A stretch of 6,833 nt of DNA from Chloroflexota bacterium. Its GTDB lineage: Bacteria > Chloroflexota > Ktedonobacteria > Ktedonobacterales > Ktedonobacteraceae. Within the stretch, counting starts at the first letter, position 1; each line of letters opens with the position of its first letter. The stretch lies in NCBI GenBank assembly GCA_005881995.1, contig VBHV01000237.1:1-6833 (forward strand). The letters are read 5' to 3'. Both the position numbers and the translations under genes were made by a program. Below the pieces are notes generated by a model. It did not search any database. It was not told where the DNA came from and saw only the letters and a list, made by a program, of their open reading frames with translations. Positions 1-5,672 of the stretch are shown one piece after another.

Positions 1-1
1 T

Positions 2-1786
2 GGCAAAGAGCAACAGCTCTTCGGGCGCCTCTCGGTCTTTGTGGGCGGCTGCACGTTGGAAGCGGTGGAGGGTCTCTACACGGCTCTGGGTGATCCGCCA
101 GCAGACGTGCTGGACGGGGTGAGCTCACTCATCGATAAGAGCTTGCTGCGACAAACGGAGCAGGAGGGGCAGGAGCCTCGCCTGCTGATGCTCGAGACCA
201 TCCGCGAGTATGGGCTGGAGGTACTGGCCGCCGGTGGGGAGATGGAGAGCACTCGGCGAGCCCATGCTCACTACTATCTGTCACTGGCAGAGGATGCGGA
301 GATTGAGATTGGGGGCCCAAAGCAGGCTGCCTGGTTGGGGCGTCTAGAGCGGGAGCATGATAATTTGCGAGCGGCGCTCTCGTGGTCGTTAGAGCAAGCT
401 GGGAATGAGGCTATGGAGGGCGAGCACAACATAGAGCTGGCTTTGCGGTTGGGGGGAGCGCTGCGAAGTTTCTGGGTAGTCCATGGGCACATTAGTGAGG
501 GGCGGAATTTCCTGGAGCGTGCATTGGCTGTAGCAGTACCCCTTGCGAGTACTCGGATCAAGGCATCTGTACACGCGAAGGCACTCATCGTGGCTGCGAA
601 CCTGGCCTTCATCCAGAGCGACTATGAGCGTGCAGAGCCTATGTTTAAGGCGAGCCTGGCACTGTACCGGGAACTCGAAGACCAACCAGGCATTGCATTT
701 GCACTCTCTATGTTGGGGAGCCTGGCCTGGACGCAGGGCAATATGACTGCAGCACGCACCATGACGGAGGAAGCTCTAGCTATCTCCAGGCAGGTGGACG
801 ATATGGAGCGCACTGCCGCCTCACTCTTTATTCTAGGGCTGCTCTCTAGCAGCCAGGGTGAGTACGCCAGGGCGTGTGCCCTATTCGAGGAGAGCGTGGC
901 GACATACCGGGCAACGGGGAACAAGCGGGGCATCGCTCACTCACTCTCCCAATTGGCACAGGTCCTCTTTGTTTCCCAGGCGGATCAGGCGAGGGTGAGT
1001 CCACTGCTAGAGGAATGCCTCGCGCTTTCGCAGGAAGTAGGCTTCAAGGAGGGAATTGCGGCGTACCATTGCATCTCGGGGCAGCTAGCTCTCGCTCGTA
1101 GAGACCTGGTCGCGGCACGCTCGCTCGCTGAGAAGAGCGTGGCACTTTACAGAGAACTCGGACACCGGCATGGTACGGCCAACTCGCTGGCCCTTCTAGG
1201 AGGAGTGCTCGCGGCGAAAGGCGACTATGCAGCAGCGCAAACGCACTTCGAGCAAAGCCTGGAGATTTCGTGCGAGTTGAACGAAAAATGGGTGGCGGCG
1301 GTGTACCTGGTGGTGTTGGGGGAAGTCATCGCTGCACAGCAAAAGCTCGCGTGGGCGGCCCAACTCTGGGGGGCAGCGGAAACGTTGCGCGACGCTTTTA
1401 GCATACCCATTCCTCTCGTCCAGCGCGCTGACTACGAACGCTCGGTCTCGGATGCGCGTGTCCACCTGGGAGAGCGAGCGTTCGCTGCCGCCTGGGCCCA
1501 GGGACGCTCGATGACGCCAGAGCAGGCACTCGCGGCCAGGGGACAAAAACCGACTCCATCGTCGGCCGCAACCGCCGCCCCACCAACCTACCCCGCTGGA
1601 CTGACGGCACGCGAGGTAGAGGTGCTGCGCCTGCTGGCAGGTGGTCTGACTGACCTCCAGATCGCTGAAAAGCTGGTGCTCAGCCCTCGCACCGTTCATG
1701 CCCACACTAGCTCCATCTATAGCAAGCTGGGCGTGAACTCACGCAGTGCGGCTACCCGCTATGCCATCGAGCATCAGCTCGCCTGA
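2..1786 (+). CDS. LuxR-family transcriptional regulator with TPR repeats, 3' part (5' end off the window)
   Basis: The reading frame is open from base 2, so the GTG at 41 is not the true start; 594 residues are visible. The first residues ([20 protein letters not shown]) match the segment that follows the NB-ARC/STAND ATPase in large LuxR/AfsR-like regulators. A winged-helix-like segment follows (LIDKSLL about residue 44, [12 protein letters not shown] about 64), then the family hallmark [12 protein letters not shown] (about 115-126). A long helical array of TPR-like repeats runs from roughly 180 to 450, rich in Ala/Leu with repeated 'A...ALYRELG' patterns. The C-terminal 61 residues are a LuxR/GerE helix-turn-helix ([25 protein letters not shown]...[18 protein letters not shown]). 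In this family, ligand or protein sensing by the TPRs controls ATP-dependent oligomerisation and DNA binding in the cytoplasm. The ligand and targets cannot be read here. The gene ends in TGA, and no convincing terminator follows. Confidence 0.92.
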   Translation, partial: GKEQQLFGRLSVFVGGCTLEAVEGLYTALGDPPADVLDGVSSLIDKSLLRQTEQEGQEPRLLMLETIREYGLEVLAAGGEMESTRRAHAHYYLSLAEDAEIEIGGPKQAAWLGRLEREHDNLRAALSWSLEQAGNEAMEGEHNIELALRLGGALRSFWVVHGHISEGRNFLERALAVAVPLASTRIKASVHAKALIVAANLAFIQSDYERAEPMFKASLALYRELEDQPGIAFALSMLGSLAWTQGNMTAARTMTEEALAISRQVDDMERTAASLFILGLLSSSQGEYARACALFEESVATYRATGNKRGIAHSLSQLAQVLFVSQADQARVSPLLEECLALSQEVGFKEGIAAYHCISGQLALARRDLVAARSLAEKSVALYRELGHRHGTANSLALLGGVLAAKGDYAAAQTHFEQSLEISCELNEKWVAAVYLVVLGEVIAAQQKLAWAAQLWGAAETLRDAFSIPIPLVQRADYERSVSDARVHLGERAFAAAWAQGRSMTPEQALAARGQKPTPSSAATAAPPTYPAGLTAREVEVLRLLAGGLTDLQIAEKLVLSPRTVHAHTSSIYSKLGVNSRSAATRYAIEHQLA

Positions 1787-1950
1787 ACTCCTGCTTGCTT
1801 TGCTACACACGTCCAACTTTGGTTTCATTTCCCCAGCATCAAGCCCCATAACTACTCTCCCTCCAGATATGTGGTTCTCACAAAGGACACTAGGTAATTC
1901 TGTCTAGAGCTTCCCAAATCCATATGGTGAAGGAATTACACGTTTCTGTC

Positions 1951-1980
1951 GATGTACTCCTGTCGCCAATGGAGTATATC
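1951..1980 (+). promoter_or_regulatory. Hairpin in the leader of the first sigma-factor gene
   Basis: GATGTACTCC (1951-1960) can pair with GGAGTATATC (1971-1980). This gives a 10-bp stem with one G-U wobble and a 10-base loop. It ends six bases before the Shine-Dalgarno sequence GGAGGAG (1987-1993). There is no U-run, so it does not look like a terminator. It could be a protein operator on DNA or an RNA element affecting translation. The pairing is seen; the role is inferred. Confidence 0.4.
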
Positions 1981-2000
1981 TTCAGTGGAGGAGTGAGGCC

Positions 2001-2543
2001 ATGATTAAGAGTGATACACCAATGAATATGCGCGCAGCACCGCAACGGGTCAAGCCGGATGGCCAGGAATTTCTGGCCTTGTATCAGGAGCATCTTGCAA
2101 GTATTTACCGCTTCGTCTACAGCAGGGTGGGGAGCCGGGAAGAGGCTGAGGACCTGACATCACAGGTTTTTATGAAGGCAATTCGCTATCTCGATTATGA
2201 GCATAACGCAAAAAACATGCGTAACTGGCTCTTTCAGGTTGCGCATACAACGATCGCTGATTACTGGCGAGCCTTTTATCGCGCGCCTACGAGTTCACTG
2301 GAAGTGCTCTTAGAGGAAGGCTGGGAAGGCCCCACTGAAGATGTCAAGAAGAGCAGTGCCACAGAGCGAGTACAAAGCATCCTCCAGGATATACCAGGGC
2401 GTTTTCGGGAAGTATTAACCTGTCGTTTTCTGCTCGATCTTTCCATCCGTGAAACTGCTGAAAGAATGGGAGTGTCGATAGCCAATGTGAAAACCCTGCA
2501 ATATCGCGCACTTAAACATGCTGCACGTCTCAATGCAAGGTAA
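2001..2543 (+). CDS. ECF-type RNA polymerase sigma factor (first of two)
   Basis: This 180-residue protein has the two domains of an extracytoplasmic-function sigma-70 factor. Sigma region 2 spans about residues 20-95, with EEAEDLTSQVFMKAIRYL in the core-polymerase-binding part and NWLFQVAHTTIADYWR in the -10-recognition part. Sigma region 4 spans about 120-178 (LQDIPGRFREVLTCRFLLDL, then helix-turn-helix SIRETAERMGVSIANVKTLQ), which would read the -35 element. Region 3 is absent, as usual for ECF factors. The ATG at 2001 is chosen because GGAGGAG sits seven bases upstream; an in-frame ATG at 2022 lacks such a site. No anti-sigma gene is adjacent: the next gene encodes a receiver domain 122 bases downstream. 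The LuxR gene before it ends 214 bases upstream, so this gene probably has its own promoter. It would direct RNA polymerase to a small stress or envelope regulon; the targets are unknown. Confidence 0.93.
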   Translation: MIKSDTPMNMRAAPQRVKPDGQEFLALYQEHLASIYRFVYSRVGSREEAEDLTSQVFMKAIRYLDYEHNAKNMRNWLFQVAHTTIADYWRAFYRAPTSSLEVLLEEGWEGPTEDVKKSSATERVQSILQDIPGRFREVLTCRFLLDLSIRETAERMGVSIANVKTLQYRALKHAARLNAR

Positions 2544-2592
2544 AAGCTCCAGTTCCGCCTTAGAGCAGTCGATAACTTGCAGAGAAACTGTA

Positions 2593-2622
2593 TTGTTCAC
2601 TTGATAGCTGTGGTAGTATTAT
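2593..2622 (+). promoter_or_regulatory. Possible housekeeping-type promoter before the response-regulator gene
   Basis: TTGTTC (2593-2598) and TATTAT (2617-2622) are 18 bases apart. The -10 matches TATAAT at five of six positions; the -35 matches only its TTG. It lies in the 122-base gap before the receiver gene and would leave a leader of about 35 bases. The match is weak and was judged by eye. Confidence 0.25.
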
Positions 2623-2665
2623 CCAGTAGTATTTCGCCTGACAACGAAGTGACGGAGAGTACGCC

Positions 2666-3061
2666 ATGACCCATGATGACCAGGCAACGCCTGCGGAAAT
2701 TATTCAAACCGTTTTATTAGTCGAGGATGACGAGGACGTAGGCGCGTTTATTGCTCAAGTATTGAAAGAGGAAAGACCGTACGTTGTCCTCCATATGACT
2801 GATGGAGCGCACGCCTTAGAAGCGGTCGGTTCCATAAAACCGAACTTGTTTATCCTTGACTATCGCCTTCCTGGTTTCGACGGCCTGGAACTCTATGATC
2901 GACTGCACGCCATCTCTGGATTAGAAATGGTTCCTGCGCTCATTATGAGCGCTACTTACCCTTCTCAGAAGGAAATTCAAAAACGCCACATCTCATTCCT
3001 CGCCAAGCCATTTGAAATCTCTGATCTCTTAGCAATTGTAGATGAACTGCTTGCAAAATAG
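2666..3061 (+). CDS. Single-domain response regulator (receiver domain only)
   Basis: This 131-residue protein is essentially one CheY-like receiver domain with no output domain. The phosphorylation residues are all present: acidic pocket E20-D21-D22 (VLLVEDDED), phospho-acceptor Asp65 (LFILDYRLPGFDG), the Ser/Thr switch position as Ser95 (ALIMSAT), Phe111 at the aromatic switch position, and Lys114 in FLAKPFE. It should accept phosphate from a histidine kinase and signal by protein contact rather than by binding DNA. No kinase gene is in the window, so its partner lies elsewhere. The start ATG has GGAGAG (2654-2659) six bases upstream. It lies between two ECF sigma genes on the same strand, so a role in controlling one of them is possible. 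It lacks the sigma-like domain of PhyR-type regulators, so that specific mechanism is not supported. Confidence 0.93.
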   Translation: MTHDDQATPAEIIQTVLLVEDDEDVGAFIAQVLKEERPYVVLHMTDGAHALEAVGSIKPNLFILDYRLPGFDGLELYDRLHAISGLEMVPALIMSATYPSQKEIQKRHISFLAKPFEISDLLAIVDELLAK

Positions 3062-3110
3062 GAAGCCGGAGACCGCTGTCTGCCAAGTGCCTGAAAACTT
3101 GTGCAAACTG

Positions 3111-3137
3111 GGAACCTTTTGCTGGCTTTTTGCCGTA
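3111..3137 (+). promoter_or_regulatory. Possible ECF-type promoter before the second sigma-factor gene
   Basis: GGAACC (3111-3116) resembles the AAC-containing -35 element of ECF promoters, and CGTA (3134-3137) resembles the -10 element of sigma-W-like promoters. The spacer is 17 bases, or 18 if counted from the AAC core, slightly longer than the usual 16-17. Transcription would start near 3143, giving a leader of about 30 bases to the GTG at 3173. The motif match is seen; promoter activity and autoregulation are inferred. Confidence 0.3.
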
Positions 3138-3155
3138 GTACATCTACAGATACGC

Positions 3156-3163
3156 AAGAGAGG
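3156..3163 (+). promoter_or_regulatory. Ribosome binding site deciding the start of the second sigma factor
   Basis: AAGAGAGG lies nine bases before GTG 3173. The alternative in-frame GTG at 3101 has no purine-rich site at a suitable distance, and the extra residues it would add do not resemble sigma factors. Confidence 0.6.
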
Positions 3164-3172
3164 AACCCAATT

Positions 3173-3733
3173 GTGGAGATCAGTGAGAATGAACTGATCA
3201 AACGCGCAGCATGTGGAGATCAGGAGGCGTTTCGCATCCTCTGGGAAGCACATCACGCTGTTGCTATGGCGGCAGCGCTGCGCCTCTGTCATCAAGCCTC
3301 CCTCGCTGAGGACATCACGCAGGGAGCTTTCTTGCTGGCCTGGCGCGGATTACCACGTTTTCAGGTGGGCAGCCCATTTCGACCCTGGCTGATGCGTATC
3401 CTCTACCGGCACGCCCTCGACGTGATGGAGCGCTCTCGTGTGTACCGGCATCCCATTTCCCTGGAAGATGTTCAGAAATTAGAGCAATATGCTGGCGGAG
3501 AGCTAGGCGGTCATAGCGATTTGCAGGAAGAGGTTGCCCGGCGTGATGAAGTACGTCTGGCATTAGCATCGCTCAATGCCGATCAGCGGCGAGTCATTGC
3601 GCTGCGCTATGGCGCCGACCTGACTGAAGTTGATATCGCACAGGTGTTGGGATGGCCTGTCGGCACCGTGAAATCACGCCTGAATCGGGCGCGCGAACGC
3701 CTCCGTACGCTACTGCTTGATGAAAGGGGTTAA
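3173..3733 (+). CDS. ECF-type RNA polymerase sigma factor (second of two)
   Basis: From the GTG at 3173 this is a 186-residue ECF sigma factor. It opens with the typical ELIKRAACGDQEAFRILWEAH (residues about 7-27). Region 2 continues through LAEDITQGAFLLAWRGLPRF (44-63) and the -10-reading helix FRPWLMRILYRHALDVMER. A linker of about 35 residues follows. Region 4 (about 126-183) has LNADQRRVIALRYGADL and the helix-turn-helix TEVDIAQVLGWPVGTVKSRL, then NRARERLRTLL. The frame is open back to GTG 3101, but the ribosome site, the family N-terminus and a possible promoter at 3111-3137 favour 3173. Its stop is six bases before the ATG of the next gene, whose ribosome site lies inside this gene. The two are probably translationally coupled, the common layout of a sigma factor and its membrane-bound regulator. 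It differs clearly from the first sigma factor, so it is not a recent duplicate. Confidence 0.92.
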   Translation: MEISENELIKRAACGDQEAFRILWEAHHAVAMAAALRLCHQASLAEDITQGAFLLAWRGLPRFQVGSPFRPWLMRILYRHALDVMERSRVYRHPISLEDVQKLEQYAGGELGGHSDLQEEVARRDEVRLALASLNADQRRVIALRYGADLTEVDIAQVLGWPVGTVKSRLNRARERLRTLLLDERG

Positions 3734-3739
3734 GTCTCT

Positions 3740-4573
3740 ATGTACGAGCGGGAACCTGCTGAAAAAGCACAGAGAGACCTGGACAGTCGGCTCGAGGCAT
3801 ATTATGGCCCTGAACTACGCGAGCAGCCCTTGCCAGAATCTGCATGGCTGCATCTCCGCTCCTCTCTTCATTCACCACGCGCATCAAGGCGTCTACGCCT
3901 GCAGCCAGCACGATGGCAAATACGCAGGCTCATGCGAAGAGCGAGGATGCGCCGCTCCTCACAGAGAACGCCTGCACACGTCCAGCAAGCCTTTACGCGT
4001 GTCCTTCACGAGTCCCGCATGCCACCGCAATCGTGCAGATTGCAGTGCACAGTCACCTCAAATATAAACGCTCCCAGAGTACGTATTGCCCTTCTTAGAA
4101 GAAGAAAAATTCGGCTTGTTCTCCCTTCAAATCTAACCTGGTCGATAGATGCTGCCGCGCTTGACGTACTTTTAGCAACGGCCCTCGCACGCTATTACTA
4201 TCTGCGCAAGCCTGTCGCTATCCTTACCAGGTTTCTCCTCGTGGTTGCATTGCTTGGATGTGTAGGAGCCTTTCTGTACTTTCCTCGTACTGCGACCAAC
4301 CTGGTTATTCTTATAGCCATAACAACAGGGCTGTGTGTAGCGTTTGTGGGAGTATCGCATCTACGAGGATATTCTCAGGCATTTCGCGCGGATACGTTGA
4401 TGGTGCGCTGGCTGGGGCGAACTCGTGTGTGCCAGGGATTGCATTCATTGGCGGATCGTGAGCGTTCACAGCGGCGGTGGAGGTGGAGAGAGCCTTCGCT
4501 GGCAGAACGTATCGAGCGCGTATGCGGATCGCGGGTGGCTATTGAAGACGAACGCCTCACGTTAGTGAGATAA
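3740..4573 (+). CDS. Two-TM membrane protein resembling an M48/HtpX peptidase that has lost its zinc ligands; candidate sigma regulator
   Basis: This 277-residue protein has no certain family. Residues 1-45 are mixed; 46-75 are extremely arginine-rich (RASRRLRLQ, RRLMRRARMRR). From about 112 the order of elements follows HtpX/M48 metallopeptidases. A strand-rich piece (RVRIALLRRRKIRLVLPSN) is followed by LDVLLATALARYYYLR (141-156) where M48 has LAAVLAHELAHIRHRD. Two membrane segments follow (about 160-181 and 187-207), then SQAFRAD (212-218) where M48 has the third ligand in REYEAD, and EPSLAERIERV (251-261) where M48 has HPPLEERI. The HExxH histidines and glutamate are replaced by Thr147, Ala148 and Arg151, and the third ligand by Ala, so no protease activity is expected. 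The ATG at 3740 has AAAGGGG (3723-3729) upstream inside the sigma gene. The tight link suggests a membrane anti-sigma or sensor role; this is inference. An unrelated two-TM protein remains possible. Confidence 0.8.
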   Translation: MYEREPAEKAQRDLDSRLEAYYGPELREQPLPESAWLHLRSSLHSPRASRRLRLQPARWQIRRLMRRARMRRSSQRTPAHVQQAFTRVLHESRMPPQSCRLQCTVTSNINAPRVRIALLRRRKIRLVLPSNLTWSIDAAALDVLLATALARYYYLRKPVAILTRFLLVVALLGCVGAFLYFPRTATNLVILIAITTGLCVAFVGVSHLRGYSQAFRADTLMVRWLGRTRVCQGLHSLADRERSQRRWRWREPSLAERIERVCGSRVAIEDERLTLVR

Positions 4574-4618
4574 GCCCGCGTCGACTGAGCCATTTTTTAG
4601 AGAAAGTGCAGGTGAACA

Positions 4619-5008
4619 ATGGCAATTAAATACGTTCCAGAGGTCGAGCAGCCCGATGCCCCACCATTGAAGACCAGTCCTCGTCGTTCGGGCGGCGGGT
4701 GGTTTCGGCGTTTACAGCGGCGTGTGAAGCTTGCGTTGGCAGGGAACGATGACGAATTGAGGGTTGAGAATAAGACCGCTATTTCCTGGCGCGTCTATCA
4801 CAATTATCATCAACTCGGCATCATCGACGCCCACCAGCAGCGCGTCTTTCGAATGGATAAACATGGTTCGCTCAGTGTACGCCCCTGTGCCGATGGAGAC
4901 GATGTTGAGTATCTTGTACTCGATCTCTCGTTACGTATCCATCGCGTACACATCTATCGAAGGCGCGTGAGCCAGGATATTGATATTTACGATATGCGAG
5001 TCGCTTGA
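4619..5008 (+). CDS. Hypothetical protein, probably small beta-rich fold
   Basis: I do not recognise this 129-residue protein. The first 30 residues are polar and proline-rich, with a basic patch (PRRSGGGWFRRLQRRVK, 21-37). Residues 46-129 look like a compact all-beta domain, with alternating hydrophobic positions: ELRVENKTAISWRVYHNYHQ, then LGIID, RVFRMDKHGSLSVRP, YLVLDLSLRIHRVHIYRR and DIDIYDMRVA. There is no signal peptide, membrane segment or cysteine pair (a single Cys at 90), so it is probably cytoplasmic. It starts 45 bases after the two-TM gene. Its ribosome site is unconvincing: AGGTGA at 4610-4615 leaves only three bases to the ATG. It ends 55 bases before the zinc-finger gene. Position suggests co-transcription with the sigma factor upstream. 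Composition and codon use look like its neighbours, and the frame is clean, so I believe it is real. Confidence 0.75.
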   Translation: MAIKYVPEVEQPDAPPLKTSPRRSGGGWFRRLQRRVKLALAGNDDELRVENKTAISWRVYHNYHQLGIIDAHQQRVFRMDKHGSLSVRPCADGDDVEYLVLDLSLRIHRVHIYRRRVSQDIDIYDMRVA

Positions 5009-5063
5009 TGTCGTCGTCTTCTTCCGCTGAGCCAAACGATTGGCATGAGAAAGGAATAGTATC

Positions 5064-5396
5064 ATGTTCGGTAAGCAAAAAGTGCGCAGATCGTACATTT
5101 GCTCTTTTTGTGCAAAGAACCAGGATGAGGTACAGCGGCTTATCGGTGGACCTGGTGGAGTTTTCGTTTGTAACGAGTGTATTGCCCGTTTCAGCAATGG
5201 AAGCGCTGAAGAACAATCAACTGTAGCGGCAGCAAGCATCAAATCAAAAACCAACTCCTCCCGCTGCTCATTCTGCGGCAAACAGGAAAAGCAGGTACAG
5301 CGCCTCGTAGAGGGCAACAATGGCGTCAATATTTGCGATGAGTGCATCGACTTGTGTCTTGAAATCTTTCACGAGGAGACCTTGCACCATTCATAA
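5064..5396 (+). CDS. Stand-alone protein with two tandem ClpX-type C4 zinc-binding domains, no ATPase
   Basis: The 110-residue protein consists of two copies of the ClpX N-terminal zinc-binding domain. Copy one has Cys13, Cys16, Cys36 and Cys39 ([18 protein letters not shown] ... VFVCNEC). Copy two has Cys68, Cys71, Cys91 and Cys94 ([16 protein letters not shown] ... [17 protein letters not shown]). Both have the exact spacing C-x2-C-x19-C-x2-C; E. coli ClpX has x18 at the centre. A linker of about 25 residues (Ser/Ala/Lys) separates them. In ClpX this domain dimerises and binds adaptors and some substrates for ClpXP degradation. Here the AAA+ module is absent and the stop follows directly, so this is not a broken clpX. 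A protein of this kind could dimerise with ClpX itself, act as an adaptor, or serve as an independent protein-binding module. The ATG has AAGGA (5051-5055) eight bases upstream. It is the last gene of the probable run begun by the second sigma factor. Confidence 0.9.
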   Translation: MFGKQKVRRSYICSFCAKNQDEVQRLIGGPGGVFVCNECIARFSNGSAEEQSTVAAASIKSKTNSSRCSFCGKQEKQVQRLVEGNNGVNICDECIDLCLEIFHEETLHHS

Positions 5397-5529
5397 TTAG
5401 CGGAGCCTCAACACTGCTGGAAGAGATTATTCTATCCACAACAGTACTTTCTCCTTATACTCCCCGTTTTGCCAGAATTAAGGGCCACACTCCTGTTTAT
5501 TTTCTTGAGCAATATAGTTCAGTCATCAA

Positions 5530-5553
5530 GTTAACGACGCGGTTAAGATCGCG
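5530..5553. repeat. Imperfect 12-base tandem repeat, possible operator
   Basis: GTTAACGACGCG (5530-5541) is followed directly by GTTAAGATCGCG (5542-5553); nine of twelve bases agree. It lies about 65 bases upstream of the possible -10 element of the C39-like gene. A 12-base period could place a regulator twice on nearly the same DNA face, but chance is a real alternative. Confidence 0.3.
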
Positions 5554-5593
5554 AACTGGTGGATAGCAATATCTGGCTGTATTTCGTGCTTTG

Positions 5594-5624
5594 TTCGTGA
5601 TCTGTGCCTGAACTGAGCTATACT
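5594..5624 (+). promoter_or_regulatory. Possible promoter before the C39-like peptidase gene
   Basis: TATACT (5619-5624) matches the -10 consensus at five of six positions. The best -35 nearby, TTCGTG (5594-5599), is poor and 19 bases away. Transcription from about 5631 would give a leader of about 40 bases to ATG 5673 and would exclude the upstream GTG at 5604 as a start. Confidence 0.3.
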
Positions 5625-5660
5625 TTACGGTGGTACCATCAAGTATTTAGCGTTCTGATA

Positions 5661-5666
5661 GTGAGG
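5661..5666 (+). promoter_or_regulatory. Ribosome binding site deciding the start of the C39-like gene
   Basis: GTGAGG lies six bases before ATG 5673. The earlier in-frame GTG at 5604 has no comparable site. Confidence 0.5.
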
Positions 5667-5672
5667 TTTTGT

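Larger units (their letters stand above)
5397..5672. other. Non-coding gap of 276 bases
   Basis: No convincing gene is seen on either strand. The gap holds an imperfect 12-base tandem repeat (5530-5553), a possible -10 element (5619-5624) and the ribosome site of the C39-like gene. No hairpin with a T-run marks the end of the zinc-finger gene. Confidence 0.6.

Noticed and set aside
1196..1705. Minus-strand open frame of 169 codons opposite the LuxR gene.
   Set aside because: Its composition is of low-quality antisense type (Cys, Arg, His and Trp rich), it has no recognisable domain, and it lies entirely opposite the conserved LuxR/TPR coding sequence.
3103..3130. Possible terminator after the receiver gene (GCAAA ... 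TTTGC followed by a run of T).
   Set aside because: The stem is only five A/T-rich pairs with a ten-base loop, and the T-run is separated from it; not a credible terminator.
3101..3172. Upstream GTG extension of the second sigma factor (24 extra residues).
   Set aside because: There is no ribosome site before GTG 3101, the added residues do not look like a sigma-factor N-terminus, and a possible promoter lies inside this stretch.
3717..4067. Plus-strand open frame overlapping the start of the two-TM gene.
   Set aside because: It has no ribosome site fitting its start and no family features; the 3740 frame has a ribosome site, continues into the membrane segments and shows the M48-like motifs.
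4593..4598. Run of six T after the two-TM gene, considered as a terminator tail.
   Set aside because: No stable stem precedes it, and the next gene starts 20 bases later on the same strand.
5604..5672. Upstream GTG extension of the C39-like peptidase (23 extra residues).
   Set aside because: No ribosome site precedes it, whereas ATG 5673 has GTGAGG at good spacing; a -10-like element lies within the extension.
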